This document shows, one piece after another, positions 42,319 to 55,211 of a stretch of 64,000 nt of DNA. Source of the stretch: Pochonia chlamydosporia 170 (lineage: Eukaryota > Ascomycota > Sordariomycetes > Hypocreales > Clavicipitaceae); NCBI RefSeq assembly GCF_001653235.2, contig NW_019154048.1:186001-250000 (forward strand). The letters are read 5' to 3'. How positions within the stretch are numbered: the stretch's first letter is position 1; each line of letters starts with the position of its first letter. The notes beneath the pieces are model-generated. The model was not told the origin of the DNA and did no database searches. It was given only the letters and a program-made list of their open reading frames with translations. The translations under genes were made by a program, and so were the position numbers.

Positions 42319-44701
42319 GCTCATTCCGTGCTTTTGACTCCAAATTAATATTATGGGTCTCTGTCGCCTTGGGTTCATCTTCTATCTACAAGTACGGAGT
42401 ACAGTGCATATAATACCTCGGCGCAGCCCACCAACAGTGCGTCACAAGACATGGGATAAATCATCAAACTTCCTTGGTTTGCGCTGGGTCGTTGTTGTCT
42501 GTGCACGGATCGTCCGCGTGTCGCCCTTGTCATCTAGTGAGATACTCGTACGGCACCGACAGGACGTGTGTATTACGACGCAGAACGAAAAAAGCGATAT
42601 GCAAGGCATATCCCTCAGGGGTCTCATATCTCTATTCTGTTGGTTTTCTTCTTTTTCTTTTGGCCCTTCCTCTAGTGCGACTGCACGGTTCAGTACTCCG
42701 TATATTCACACATACAATCAGGGAGCGCTCGAAGCTGTCCCTGTCATCAACCATGCTTGGACCAGCCAAAAGCCTAGGCTCATCTTGTTTCTTGGCCGTC
42801 TTGGGGCCATGAGTGGTTTCTCCACCTTGTGCAATGCGAAATGACCCCTGGTTCGAGCTTTGATGGACTAAATCATAAAGTGAAACAGGGGTCCAGCGAA
42901 ATGTCCAGCCGACAAGAAATGGACTTGACTGCAATGCACGCTGGCTCACTGACTCTTGACTCTTTGGTATATAATGGAGCACGTAACCTACCTACCGAGA
43001 AGTCCGAAGCTTTCCATGGAAGTTCGGAGTATTTGTACCAGACATGTTTCCGGGCTGGACACGATTGTTCTTTAATGCTGAGAGTCTTGGAAACCACAGC
43101 CCCTTGTGCCGGATCCGTCCCGTATATCCATCTTTGGTGCTCCGCACGACGCACTCCGTGCCTTGCATTGTATGTGCAAACATGTGGAAATGTGTATTGT
43201 GCGGAGTATTGCTCTATACATATGCCGCCTTAGTCCTCGGTCCCTGTAGATCATGAAACCCACCACGAATCAAATCTTCAAATCTGCAGCCACTGTTTCC
43301 GAAACACCAAACCTTGAAAATAGCTTGTTTCGGCAGCCTACTCCGCCACACTCGACCTACGATCCCCCCTGTTTGACAATGGTGTTTGTCCCTTTGCCCG
43401 ACGAACAACTCCGATCACCATTGATGCCATTCGTGTTCTGCCCTGAATTATTTCTCCGAGCACGAACCTTGTTAGTTACCGCAAGCGTGGTGGCTGTGTT
43501 TGTTTCGAAGCTTGAAAGGGGAGGGAGGGGGTGGTTGGTGTAAGCGGAATTCTGAGCTGATGTCTCGCTTCCTTCGTCATGGACGTCACCGATTCAGCTT
43601 TTGCCTTGGCTCCCATGTCTGGAATCCAGGTCCCGTCATTAGGAATGGGCAATCCGTAGCCCTGATGCCATTAATCGAGATTCAGCCGTGTTTCCGGTGA
43701 CACGAAGGAGGGCGACACTGACATCCATACTGGGGGGTTGACCCATCACGAGGTCCCATGTTGCATCGTTTATATTATCATTGAAGGAGCGTCAATGGAG
43801 GATGACTGTCGTTTGGCGGTTTAGTTACCCGGCGATCATGCGATGATAAGGCGTAGATTGGATGACGGGATTGCAGCGCAGACTTACTCGTTGACCTATG
43901 ACGACATATCGAGACTACATTTGTTTATACGCGTACTTCGTATACAAAACCATCACTGGGCTTTAAGCTTCCGTCTACGTTGCACCCGTTGTGTTTCTCA
44001 CCCGTGGTTTCGCATGAACATTGTCAGATACAGGCTTCACATCACACACCTGTTACCGGATACTCATCAGATATATCACTATATCAAACTGCCTGAACCT
44101 CCATCATGCTTTGCCACGGCGTGGATCACACCTTGCCGCAATCGAACGGACAGCAAAGCAATAGCATCTCGGCCTGTGCAGTCGATGTAACAAGCCATTC
44201 CTCCACTTCAAACTCATACACGTCCAAGTGCCGCATAAACAGAAATAAGGCACCGCATGTCAAATCCAACCGCCAAGACTATAGTGGCTATATCCAAGTC
44301 AATACAAGATGCGCATTTTGGACACAAGAGTCAAGACACAACACTCGTCATGAATGGTAAACGGCAAAGTGTCTACATCGACTTCGTAGAACAATGTATG
44401 GTACAATATTTTCTCAGGCAGTTCGCTTGTAGCCAGCCATCCTGCAAGCGCAGGAACATCCAAATCTGTAGTCTATCAACTCCATCAGTTGTGATCAAGA
44501 CCATGTCCCAACGACTGAACCATCCAGGGTAACATGATGCATCTAATAACCGTCCTCAACATGCCAGAGCAAGCCGGACACACATCCACCTCTTCCAACA
44601 CTAGACCTGTCCTCCACAAGCCTGCCAAATACATATCCGCCAAGCTGTGCCGTACATCACCATCTAATCTACACCTCAACCCTATACACAGGCCAGGAAC
44701 A

Positions 44702-45909
44702 CTAAGAACTCGTGCTAAAGTAATAATTCTCCCACAAATACTCATAATCCTCCAAAATCCCCGCCACAAACCCAGGCATCCTCTTCGTCACACCCCCAAC
44801 AACCCCCTTCGTCACATTCTCATAGAACGCGCCCCTCATAGTCCACCAGCCCATTCCCCATCCGCGCTTCTGCCACTCGTCCCTCTCGAGCGCCGTCGTC
44901 CGCAAGCTCATATCCCTGAGCTGCCGGGCCGCATACTCAACCGCCAGACCGACCATCCACGGCGTCCACGACTTCTTGTTCTTGCTGCGCGCGAGGGCAA
45001 CGGCGTATACCAACGGGGCGAGGATGTGCAGCACCTCTGCGGCTTGGGACGCGCCCTGCAGCCGATTGAGCAGCTTGTTCGCGGGCTTGATGTCGTCGGC
45101 TGTGAGGACCCGGCCGAGCAGGTATGAACTTATGTCGCTGGGGTCCGGGAGTGACGGCAGACTCATTCCCGTACGGGGCATCTTCCATTCCCGCTCATGA
45201 GGGGGTTTGATATCCAGGGCGGACAAACTATGCGGCGCGACCTCATCGAGTAATTCACTCTCGCTCTTTTGTTCCTGCTCCTCGCTCATCTCGTCATCTT
45301 CGGGAATCGGCTCCCGCTCAGGAAGGACAGGCGTCACCAGCGGCCGTGACCTCGTAACCCGCAGTAGCAAAAGCCTACACACGGCTTTAATACTCTCAAT
45401 CAGCACAACCACCCTCCATCGTGAACGTTCGCCGCCCCTCCGCTTAGCGGTCATCTCGCACAGAAGTTCCGTGTAAATCACCATCTGGAGCACCATTGCT
45501 ATCCTGCGATACAGCTTGCTCTTCTGCGTCCAGAAGCGCGTGTATCTCGCGTGGGCAGTTCGTATAGGCGGCATGGGCAGCCGCGAGATGGCGCGGGAGA
45601 GAAGACTGTCGTGGTAGAGGGAGAGGAGCTGCACAAACGAATGTATTGATTCGGATGCGATTTCGGCATCGCGAAAGCGGCCTGTAGACGTTGGATTAGT
45701 TCTCCGGTGTGTACTCTGGGCAAACATGGCTAAAACGAACCTGGTATAATATATGTCAGGCTCCGTAGTGCGCTCTCAATCTGCGACACCTGGCCGGCAT
45801 TCTTGGTGATGAAGTCATCGTACATGGCTAGCCACTGCGGCGGCATGGAGAGAATCTGGCCAACGCTGGGACGTGGTCTCTGCGCCGCGGGAGCAGTTGG
45901 AGCAGGCAT
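44702..45909 (-). CDS. PEX16: Peroxisomal membrane biogenesis protein Pex16
   Basis: Two exons on the minus strand, 45909-45741 and 45681-44702, joined TYIIP|GRFRDAEIASESIHSFVQ in frame, give 382 residues. The N-terminus carries the Pex16 opening (PPQWLAMYDDFITKNAGQVSQIESALRSLTYIIPGRF). The body has RFWTQKSKLYRRIAMVLQMVIYTELLCEM and IESIKAVCRLLLL. The C-terminus is the conserved block TMRGAFYENVTKGVVGG with LEDYEYLWENYYF. An acidic linker (PEDDEMSEEQEQKSESEL) sits mid-protein. In fungi Pex16 is a peripheral or integral peroxisomal membrane protein needed for peroxisome formation or proliferation. Length is as expected. The intron is 59 bp. Confidence 0.93.
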
Positions 45910-46702
45910 GCTGCTTCAATGTCCAAGAGGGCTCTCGTCGGGTGATTGAGCGGCCGTACCCTGAGTGTCGAGGCAATGTGTTTGGTACGGTACAGTCAAT
46001 GTTGCGGTATTGTAATGCCTCACATCGGTTGCGTCGCAGCGCCGGTATCGTATCGTAACCGCCGTTAAAAACAAAGAGGTGACGCTCGAAGCTCAACCAC
46101 GGCGGAGATGATGATGTTGATGACGAGGTAGGAGGTTGGCATCAGTTCGGGCTTGCATTGACGTCGACATTCTGGGCCGAGGTAAGTAGCTTTTGTGGCG
46201 CCGAATCCGTGCTCGGCGTTCAAGGTGAGTCTCTCTGGCTTGTGGGGAAATGAACCGAGCTACCCTAGACTTAGCCGACAACCCAAAATTGAAGGATTGC
46301 CAGGAAAATGCTGTGAATGCCGGAAAATTCTGTCATCTTCTTCTTTTCGTTCTAATTACGCACTGTATAGAGAAGACTACATGCACTAGGAATGAGTTGA
46401 GTGCTAAGTTCACCCGGGTTGGCACGATATGAATGTACCTCACCTTCACCATGTCATCTCAAATCCAACCACCCCGAACAACAATTCAAGGTATTCAAGA
46501 CGTAACCGATACTCCGAACAAGAAACGCAAAGATCAGTGTCGACCCAACACGTCAAATCGGGTGTAAATGACATGGCTTCACTCATTGTACATTGCAGGA
46601 CCACCAACATTCCCGTTTCGTCTATTCATTCGCAATGCATGTATAAGATTCACCTCTACCCAGTTAACTCCTGCATATCCAGATATGACCCCAACTCCAA
46701 GT
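45910..46702. other. Intergenic region
   Basis: This is 793 bp between the Pex16 start and the Zn2Cys6 gene's 3' end, both on the minus strand. It holds the Pex16 promoter. No gene is seen. Confidence 0.5.
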
Positions 46703-49417
46703 TTAGTCCCTGTTCGGAGCCAGCAAGGCAAATCCCGCCTGTTCTAATTCCTTTCCAGTCGGTAAGATCGGCCGTCCCTGCATCGGGAATGGCCAAAATA
46801 ATGGGTTCTGTATGCTTTCCGCCGCCTTTTCAACCTGTCTATTCTGCTCATTTCCCACGAGTCGATTGCCTGAGCCCCAATCACAGATAAAATCCTCTAC
46901 CCCGACATTGGGAGCGAAAAAGTTCAAACTACTCGTGTATGGGCGCACCAGCCGATCGTAATCTTCTGGTGTCAAGTTATTATTTTCAAAGTCAACTTCA
47001 ATATTCCACTTCTTGGCGAGATATCGCAGAATGTTGAGTGCTTGTTCCGCAAAGTGATGACAAGGGGCCATCTCTGTCAGATCGGCGATGCCCCTCTTTA
47101 GTGCCTCTTGGACCCGTGAATCAACTCTGACTGCCTTTTTGATATCCGCAGGCGTTACTTTGCCCGGGTTGACGTTGAGTGCGTCCGAGGCACCGATAGC
47201 CAGGTGCATTATTGACGCAGTAAGAACGAAATACGGTACAAACGACGGTGTTCGACGAAGGGTATACAGCTGCGAGTAGGACGTGAGGAGGCCTTGGATG
47301 GCATCGGCCGCCTGGGAGCATACATCCTTGGGCAGGATCTTTGACCCAATGATGCGCAGTTTAATAAGCGGGCGGAAGAGGAGAAGAATCGCAAAATGGT
47401 AGTACATGCTGTGGTCCATGTTAGTATGAAAGTGGCAATGTCTTCCACAAATAGGTGCACCCGGGATTGCTCGCTTACTGCGCAAATAACACGGCCGGAG
47501 TAAAATTGTGACCCAACCGCAATACCTCTGGTATCCTATCATACCAATTCAGATATTGCGTGTAAATCTTCAACAATTCTCTGGCCGTCAACGGCTTTCC
47601 CGGCGAATGGAGGATGTAAAGTGACTGGTGCACCAGCTCGCTCAACTCGCAAAAGCACTTGTATACAGACCGTACATTGGACGGCTGTTCACATGATCTT
47701 TGCAGTGGCGCTCCTGTACGTTGGTTAGCAAGCTGATTCCCATTTCAAACATTGAGTTTCATGTTCTTATTACCGGGGACCGACGCACCATCATCTGTAT
47801 ACGGGACCCATAAGGACGCCTCAATGTTGCCAATGATACCAGGCTTTGGTGGAAGGTGAGGGAAACAGGAGCATTGCGGTAATGATCCCGTTGCCAACGA
47901 CCAGGCACTGTTTGAAAGATCAATATCATGGATAACGCCAGATGGTCTAAGGAATTTCGTCTTGCTTACTGGTCAAGTGCAAAGGCACCCCAAAATGTCG
48001 CAGCTTGGACCGCCAGCTCATCCTCGTCCAAACCGTCCTGAATGCGATGCAACCCCATTTCAACAGCCAATCTTATGCTCTGTCCAGCATAATACCAACT
48101 TTCCGAGTCCCGTCCGCAGCTGGCTTCTCGAATGGACATTATCCCAAGGGCTTGAATGGTGGTCAGAGTGTGGTGATCGGTTTCTTGATTGAACAGTCTC
48201 TGAGACTCCTTGAAGAAGTGATCTCCTGAAGAATAGGGGTCGTTGGGGTTCGCCCGCGTCATGGGATGGGTTGAGAAGCGACATCCCAGAGCCATGAGAG
48301 CGTTTACGAGAATCGGGGAGCAGTATCGATGCCGTCCATCCTGAAAATCCTGCAAGAAATGTTCTTTACTCAACGACGCAAACGTGGGATACTCCCAGCA
48401 AAAGTACAGTGCCAGCAGGTGTTGCACGAGGTTAAGGTCGTTGGTGATGCCTGTCCATGAGTGAGGTGGCGTTTTCCATTCCGCTTCACTCAAGTGCGAC
48501 AGGACTTGCTCGAGGCCCCGGTATCTCGGCATACTAGTGTCGGACATGTGGTCTGGAGGCATGCTCTCCGCCCATGAACCTACTCTCGTCTGCGGCGGCC
48601 GGGACATGGTATCTGAAGTCCAGTTCATGACATCCGGGTACGAGTTGCTCCTTGTTGAGCCTTCTTGGCTCACTGTCCATGGGCTGTGTTGTTGGCCCTC
48701 GCCTCGCAAACTGGGTTGTTGAGCTGTCCCGGTGTCAGCCCCGAGAGAGAGCTGGCCTATGCCGCGAGAAGACCCAGGGCCGAAACCAGACACTGAACCC
48801 ATTCTAGGATCAGCATTGACATCGGACGACAACGCAGTGCCCAGCCAGTCGGATATATTTTCCACAGACTGGCCTCCCCGGAGCCTCCGTAGCACCTCTT
48901 CCCATAGATCTGGTCTGACAAGAGCAGCAAATACTTGATCGCTGGACCGCTGACGAACACGGAGGCTCTCAATTTCTGTTCGGAGGTTCTCTTTAGATTG
49001 GCGTACGGGGATCTCGTAGACACACTCGATGTCCTTTTGGGCTTTGCAGCGCCCACATGGCCGTTGGCCATCGCACTATAAGAGAATAATTCGCATTGGT
49101 CAGTACGGCTCACACACACATGGGTTTGGAGAGGCACAAGTGAGATTTTGATTGCCAGAAACGCGCAAGAATATACCAACCTTTGCTCTCTTCTTGCGAC
49201 ATTCTGTGCACGCATTGGGCGTGACGACGCCCAGACCTCTCCTTCGCTTAGAATTCTGCGGGTTACTAGCTGATGGTTTCGACGACGAAGAGGACGAGGC
49301 GGCAGGTGTAGGGTGATTTTGCGACTGTGTGCTAGTAGTAGCTGTTCCTTGGGGGGTATTGTGAGTACTAGGTTGGCTCGGACCCGACGGGGTCTGGCTA
49401 TCGCTGTCTCTGTCCAT
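46703..49417 (-). CDS. Zn2Cys6 transcription factor with fungal-specific trans domain
   Basis: Five exons on the minus strand: 49417-49181, 49075-47970, 47907-47789, 47713-47479 and 47408-46703, giving 800 residues with every junction in frame. The binuclear zinc cluster is split by intron 1: C70TEC73...C80DGQRPC86GRC89...C97. The spacing CX2CX6CX5CX2CX7C is canonical. A short coiled coil follows (KENLRTEIESLRVRQRSS). The fungal trans (MHR) domain begins near residue 250 (LLALYFCWEYPTFASLSKEHF) and contains SWYYAGQSIRLAVEMGLHR and TFWGAFALDHAWSLATGS. The C-terminus has MYYHFAILLLFRPLIK. The nearest look-alikes are nitrate-assimilation/xylanase-type MHR regulators, but the regulated pathway cannot be told. 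No biosynthetic or catabolic cluster flanks it. MDRDSD at 49417 is chosen because the frame further upstream begins only at a GTG. Confidence 0.9.
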
Positions 49418-51732
49418 TTCCACCCGAGAGTGTCGAATATTCTATGCTTATAGTCGGAGAGAACAAGCTATAAGAGAGTAGGCGCTGTCTTCCCGATTGG
49501 CGGCTGCGCAATGAACGAGTCAAGCTGGCCGGCAAGCAAGCAAGCCTGAGCTCCCCCAAGCTCTGTGTTTACACCAGTTGCGAGATGCGCACACTGACGG
49601 TGGTAGCCGGGTACGGTAAGGACAGTCGGTAGATATAAATGACGATGAAGCTGTCCCTAGCTTAAGCGCGCAGCTTTATTTCCTGTCGGCGACCTGGACG
49701 ATCCAAATATGTACTTTGGTGTTGAATGGCCCCGAGTAGAAATACATAGTGCGGGGAGGGACCATGGGCGATGGACGATGGCGAAAAGAGAAGCTAGTGT
49801 GGGTTTTGGGGGCTTCAATGTCGGTGGAAGTTGAGTTGAGACAGTTCAGTTGTCAGCAACGAGGTTTTAGTGTTAGTGGCGGTAGCGAATTCATTTGCCG
49901 GGAAGCAACGAGGTTAGATTGTTCAAATTGGACACTGTTGAGAAACCGATTTTGGAGCTGATGGTGAACTTTGCAACGGCGCAAGTAACTGCGTACAGAG
50001 CCGTTGGAGGTGATGGCAGCCTCTGGCTCGTGACGTGACGTGTGTGGGTGTCAAGTTGCGTCAAGTCAAGTCTAGTGTGTCCTGGTACATGCGCGGAGTA
50101 CCGTAGAAAGAATGGATGGCAAAGGTGGGAAGGGGAAGGAATTGATTGACATGGAATGTCCCGTCTCGTCAATCTGCTTGTTTGGCTTGCAGCTTGCAAC
50201 TTGCAGGTTCCAGTGGCTATTTGCCGGAACGGTCTGGTGGGCTCGATGGGATTCGAAGGTTGGTGGTGTGGTTTCTCCCGTTTTTCCGTCTGGTGCCCTA
50301 GCCGTTTTCCCCAAATCGGATCGGCTTGCCAGTCAATCAATCGAGGACATGGAGCCAGTCTGATCTGGTATTAGCAAGGTCGACTGTGAAGATAAGGAGG
50401 TGTAGCTGAATTTTCGGGATGTCGAGGCAAAAAGAATAATCAATGTGCCCTCTTTAGATGTAACCAGGCCTGGTCTGGATCGATCGTTGGGTTGGGTTAG
50501 GGCACGCTCGAAGCAACGGTCCCATCAACGGTCCCATCAGCTACCTGTGAGAGTCTGGATGAAATTGCAATATTTCGATGGCCAAAGATGAATTGACGAA
50601 TCGCGATGTCCAAAGACCCCCAACCGGCTGTGCAATGTGCAGTGTGATCAGTCAAGTGCTGAGCAGTTTGGTCACATCAAATCGGTGCTGGCTCCGGCGT
50701 CTTGACTGGTTGGTGCAGGCCAAGACAGCCAAGATGTGCATAGACGAGGACGCCCCTCGAATCTAAGAGGCAGGCGCAACCCCGCGACTGCCACAACATC
50801 GTCAGTGGCCAGTGGTCGGGGGTCAGTGCATCTTCAGAACCCAACGCCACCAGCCAATGAGTGCGATGCCAGACTTTATCAAGGTCAAGCAAGACACAAG
50901 TGCGCAAAAATCCGCCTTGCATTTTCACTGCAACTGCAAATCTACGTCACCCTCAATACCTGCCAACCACCACGGCAATGCGGCTTGAGCCCTTCACCGC
51001 ACATCAATCTTGAGCCTCATGCCTCAAGTCTCTCTGTCCTATCGCGATGAATCTGCCGCAAATAGAAACCACAAGACTTCAATGTTGCCAGGTGGAAACA
51101 GACTCCTCCACCAAGCTCCACTCGACGGGGCGCCAGTAACGTCATGACTTTGGACGACGAGACACTTGACGCCGGAATCAGCCATCTACCAAACAAAGAC
51201 ATATTTCCCCCATCCTGTGCGCCCGAAACTGGCATATCACTACCAAAACCCATTGCCGCACCTCGATGCCAACCGATATGCAGGCTGCCACAACCCCATG
51301 ATCGACCAACGGTGCATCTTGTTATTGAATATTCTGATACGTCAACTTCCTGGCCCTGGTTCACTGTTCCGCATACTTACAAAGCAATACACCTTTTCTC
51401 ATGTCGACGTCCCCATTGCGTCATTCTTATCTTGCCAAGTTGAACAACTCATTGGCGAGGCCCAAGAACCACCCCAAAGGACTACCTGTACAAATCGAAT
51501 ATATTGCCTATGTCATATGCTCTTCAATTCCTATGCCAATGCTGAATGCCCGCCGCCACGCCGTTTTGTGCACCAACCCAGAGCAACTACAAGATATATA
51601 TGTGTGTTTGCCTAACTACTATAACCCAGTCCGTATATAATTCAACGCCACATCAAACCTCCATCCGTCACCGCTCTATCCTACAATTGCAATGCAACCT
51701 GTGCAGCAAGTTGGGCCATTTCACCCCGGTTC
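49418..51732. other. Intergenic region, 2.3 kb
   Basis: Upstream region of the Zn2Cys6 gene, ending at the Brr6/Brl1 3' end. It contains one CGGAGTA-type motif at about 50094. No supported gene is present. Confidence 0.5.
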
Positions 51733-53294
51733 CTAATATCCCTTGCTGGGGCTGCGTCCATACTTTATCGGACTTAATTGCCTGTCCCCTTTGCTAGGAC
51801 TTCGGCGTCCAGCAGGCGTATAATATGACTTCAGGTTGACCGGAGAATTGTCCGTGTCCGTACCTTCATCCAGTAACGCCTGCCGTTGCATTCTGGGAGT
51901 CTGTACTGGAACTAGCATATATCCCGGTGTAATACCAGGAGGCCTGGCTTGATCGTGTGCATCCCCTACTGGTTGTGATGGTGTTGGACGGATATCGTGG
52001 TGACCATGTGCACGACTGAATGTGCCAAAGTTGACTGTAGAGCAAATCAATATGATTGCCAGGATGACGCCCTATGCTCAATCGTTAGTTCCAATTCTCA
52101 AACCATGGTGGTCTTATCACAAAAGGAGGATCTTCAACGTACCCAAGCCTTGAGATGCATCGTTTCAGTAAACTCATTGATAATTTCGGCTACTTGCTTG
52201 GCCGTAACCTTGACCCTCATGATGGCGTCTGGATCTTGAATCATGCAATCGTACCACTCGCTGCATTGTTTATTCAAAGCCGGTGCATTATTGTTGGCGC
52301 AATTGTTGATGTTGTAATCTTTGCGGCAAGATTCCGATTCCGCAACTATCCTCTGGTGCTCGGCCATGTTGGCTGTAAAAATATCCGTACGAATCGTACT
52401 GACGACCGACCAGCAGACATACGTTAAGATGGACACGAGAAAAACGTTGGCTCCAAGCTGCATCCATCTCCGCATGTGGTCTGGCGTGTTGGGGTACTTG
52501 TTCAAGGCGTAGAAAAGCGACTCGAAATATCCCCTCTGTTTCCCCTTTGACCGGCTCCTGGGCCTTTGCGATCCGTCGCTAGCGTCTGAGTCAGAGTCCC
52601 AGGAATCGGCTTCGTATCCGCCCTGTCGAGAAATGCTTCCGACATCCTTATCTGAATTGTGTCGCTTCCTTTTGCGCATTGTAACGTTGGGGTCACGATG
52701 CGATCGAATCTCTCCTTTGCCGGACAAATGCTTCCGGGAACTTGACTTTCCATATCGACAGGACTTGTCAACCTTGAGAGGAGTAACGGTTGCGCTCGTG
52801 GAGATGTTGGATTTGCGGTCAATGTCGGGTGTGTCGTTTGGGTAGTCGGACGCCTCCGTTGGGGCTGGGCTGTCTTCGGCACCTGATGCCTCAGAGAAGA
52901 CAACTTCATCAAGGGGCTTTCTGGGAGTCGTAAACGCTGGATTTCTAAAAGGTGGAGCGGTATTTCTTGACGACAGCTGCGGCGTAAATCGAGAGGTTTG
53001 GGGAGGATGCGATTGAGATTTTGATGGCGACTGGAGATGTGCAAAAGGATTCGGAGGTCGAGCTGTTTTGAACGGTGAACCAAGAGCTGCTCTTCAGTGT
53101 CAGCCAACCGTCGCAGGGAATTGAAGTTCATCAACGATGCACTGATAGATGGATCGGATTAGATGGCGACATCAGGGACACATACTATTTCTCTGCGCAT
53201 TGTTGGCAGCTTGTGCAAAAGGACTGGTGGGGTCCAGAGGGCCTTTGTCCTGGTATTCCCAGTCCATGGGACCTTCGTAAGATCTGGCGTCCAT
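51733..53294 (-). CDS. BRR6: Brr6/Brl1-type nuclear envelope protein
   Basis: Three exons on the minus strand, 53294-53186, 53086-52143 and 52071-51733, give 463 residues. Exon 1 encodes MDARSYEGPMDWEYQDKGPL and ends at a GTATGT donor. Intron 1 must end at the CAG at 53089-53087 to join N|TLGSPFKTARPPNPFA. The N-terminal 230 residues are disordered and basic. The Brr6/Brl1 domain spans about 245-375. It has a first membrane helix (MQLGANVFLVSILTYVCW), then a lumenal loop with four Cys at 290, 299, 311 and 317 (SCRKDYNINNC, KQCSEWYDC). A second helix follows (GVILAIILICSTVNF). In yeast this family works at the nuclear envelope in nuclear-pore assembly, with two disulfides in the loop. Filamentous fungi usually have one such protein, so Brr6 versus Brl1 is not resolved. 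Confidence 0.88.
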
Positions 53295-53801
53295 GATGAT
53301 GGCGGCAATGGAGCGAACGGGCTTGTGCTGTCAAGACGTGGTCCAATGCCAGCTTGCAAGCATCAAGACAACCGTGGGCTTCGGTCGCTTTTTGAGGCGC
53401 TGGATCGTCAACAGCAACCATGCAATAATAACCGGTTGAAAGTAAACAATAAGGGTGGCAAGTGGGTCTTCGTCCTGTGGCACAAATGCTAAAAGTGGAG
53501 CGATTATGTCAGCAGATCCGTGCATCGATTGAATCTTGAGCTGTTAGCGTCGAGGTCGATTGTTCGCTCACTGCTCTCTGGGAGCTGGACGGAAACCTCA
53601 ACTGTCGAAAAAGTCCACGACAAATAAAATTTCGGCGGATTTTTTTTTAATTTCACATTTGTTGTAGCCTGAGTCCTCAAGACTGCCACAGGGACGGATT
53701 AACATCGTTTGTTTGATTCTCCTCGCCTGTTGTGCTTGGTGCCTGGACTTGCGATACCAACCCTCCCCCAGTCATATTTTCCACACATCCTACAAACCGA
53801 A
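53295..53801. promoter_or_regulatory. Divergent promoter region, Brr6/Brl1 and Iws1
   Basis: These 507 bp separate two divergently transcribed essential-type genes and must contain both promoters. A T8/T9 tract (about 53641-53649) lies in the Iws1-proximal half. No clear TATA box. Confidence 0.5.
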
Positions 53802-55211
53802 ATGTCGGACCGCGAATCCCCTGCCGGTTCACCGGCAAATGAGCCAGTCGATGATGGGCAGGAGCAGGATTTCCAAGATGAGGTTGCAGCCGCTGATTCA
53901 GACCGGGACTCGGATGCGCTATCTGAAATCGATGAAAACGAGTTTGAAGACTACGATCCGGAGACAGCCAATATCGAGGACCGGCCAGTAGATATTGACG
54001 AAGATATTGCGCGTACTCTCAAGGCCACCAAGCGAAAGCGCGTTGCTGGAGATGTGCCTAAAAAACCACGAGAGGGTCGCCGAGAGAAGAGGAGGGACCG
54101 TGATGATGATGTTCCCATGGAGGACGGCTCAGAACCTGATGGAAAGGCGCCACGACGAGCAAGGCGAGCCGCTGAAGGCGAGAGACGGCGAGCAAAGGCT
54201 GATACTCCTGAACCCCAGAACGAGGAAGAGTTGAGCCCTGAAGAGCGAAGAAAGAGGGCCATCGATCGAGCACTCGATGCGGCGATTAAAAAGGGTGGAA
54301 CGACTAAACGACGGCGCAAGGATGAAATTGTAAGGAGGGTGATTTTTTTCAGTGGATAGGTGCAAAATGTGCTAACAGAACTGCTTAGGATTTGGAAGAC
54401 GAGATTGATGAGCAGCTTGCGGAGCTCAAGGTCAAGATGGAGCGGGCGTGCCGAGCCGACAACGAAGCACGAGAGTCTGGGCAACCGGCTCTGCACAAGT
54501 TGAAGCTTCTCCCCGAGGTCAACGCGATTCTAAACCGAAACAATGTGCAGCATGCTGTTCTCGACCCAGACACCAACTTCCTGCAGCACGTCAAGTTCTT
54601 CCTCGAGCCGCTTAATGATGGGTCCTTGCCTGCGTACAATATCCAACGCGATCTATTTACAGCAATGACCAAGCTCAATGTTGAAAAGGAAGCACTCTTG
54701 AGCAGCGGCATCGGAAAGGTGGTCCTGTTTTACACCCGGAGCAAAAAGCCAGAACCAAGCATCAAGAGGATGGCTGAGAGGCTGCTGGGAGAATGGAGTC
54801 GACCCATCTTGAAGCGAACGGATGACTACAAGAAGCGACAGATTGAAAGCCGTGATTACGATTACCAGTATGTGAAGATGACCGCTTTCTTCTTCTTTTT
54901 TATTTGGTTGGGCAGATTACAAGCTAACGCATAGTCTCAGGGCCGCGAAAATGGCACAGCGCCAAAAGATTGGATCGCAGTTTAGCCTCACCCAGCGACC
55001 GGCAATGTCTGCCCGCGACGCTGAACGCGAACGTATTCTCGCGCCGGTTGGCTCTAACAACCGCGCACGTATGTCAAGTCTTCCAGAGAGCTATACCATT
55101 GCTCCCAAGAGCACCTTTGACGGCACCAGGGGCTCAGAACATCGGCCACTTGGTGCGGGTGGTATGGAGGCGTTTAGAAAGATGACGCAGAAGAGCAAGA
55201 AGCGAGGCTGA
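53802..55211 (+). CDS. IWS1: Transcription elongation factor Iws1/Spn1
   Basis: Three exons, 53802-54329, 54389-54867 and 54941-55211, give 425 residues. Junctions are DEI|DLEDEIDEQLAELK and DYDYQ|AAKMAQRQK. Residues 1-175 are acidic then basic and disordered, typical of Iws1. A TFIIS N-terminal (LW) domain occupies about 225-320 (FLEPLNDGSLPAYNIQRDLF, LLSSGIGKVVLFYTRSKK, ERLLGEWSRPILKR). The C-terminus is the conserved tail with QKIGSQFSLTQRP and YTIAPKST. Iws1/Spn1 binds Spt6 and RNA polymerase II and works in transcription elongation, histone handling and mRNA export. The start is the first ATG after a pyrimidine-rich leader. Identification is strong. Confidence 0.93.

Larger units (their letters stand above)
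34184..44701. other. Gene desert upstream of C2H2 gene, 10.5 kb
   Basis: No protein-coding gene can be supported on either strand. ORFs of up to 237 codons are present but overlap one another antisense, lack domains and are low in ordinary protein character. Base composition is near balanced, so it does not look like RIP-degraded transposon DNA. Visible structure includes decamer repeats (35411-35450), a T9A12 tract (40195-40215), AGCAC pentamers (42291-42318), and several CGGAGTA and TTGGCCAA palindromic motifs. Confidence 0.6.

Noticed and set aside
42353..42844. 163-codon frame in the desert
   Set aside because: No protein-like pattern; it crosses promoter-like palindromes and has competing frames.
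46429..46890. 153-codon plus-strand frame near the Zn2Cys6 3' end
   Set aside because: It overlaps the last exon of the Zn2Cys6 gene antisense and has no domain.
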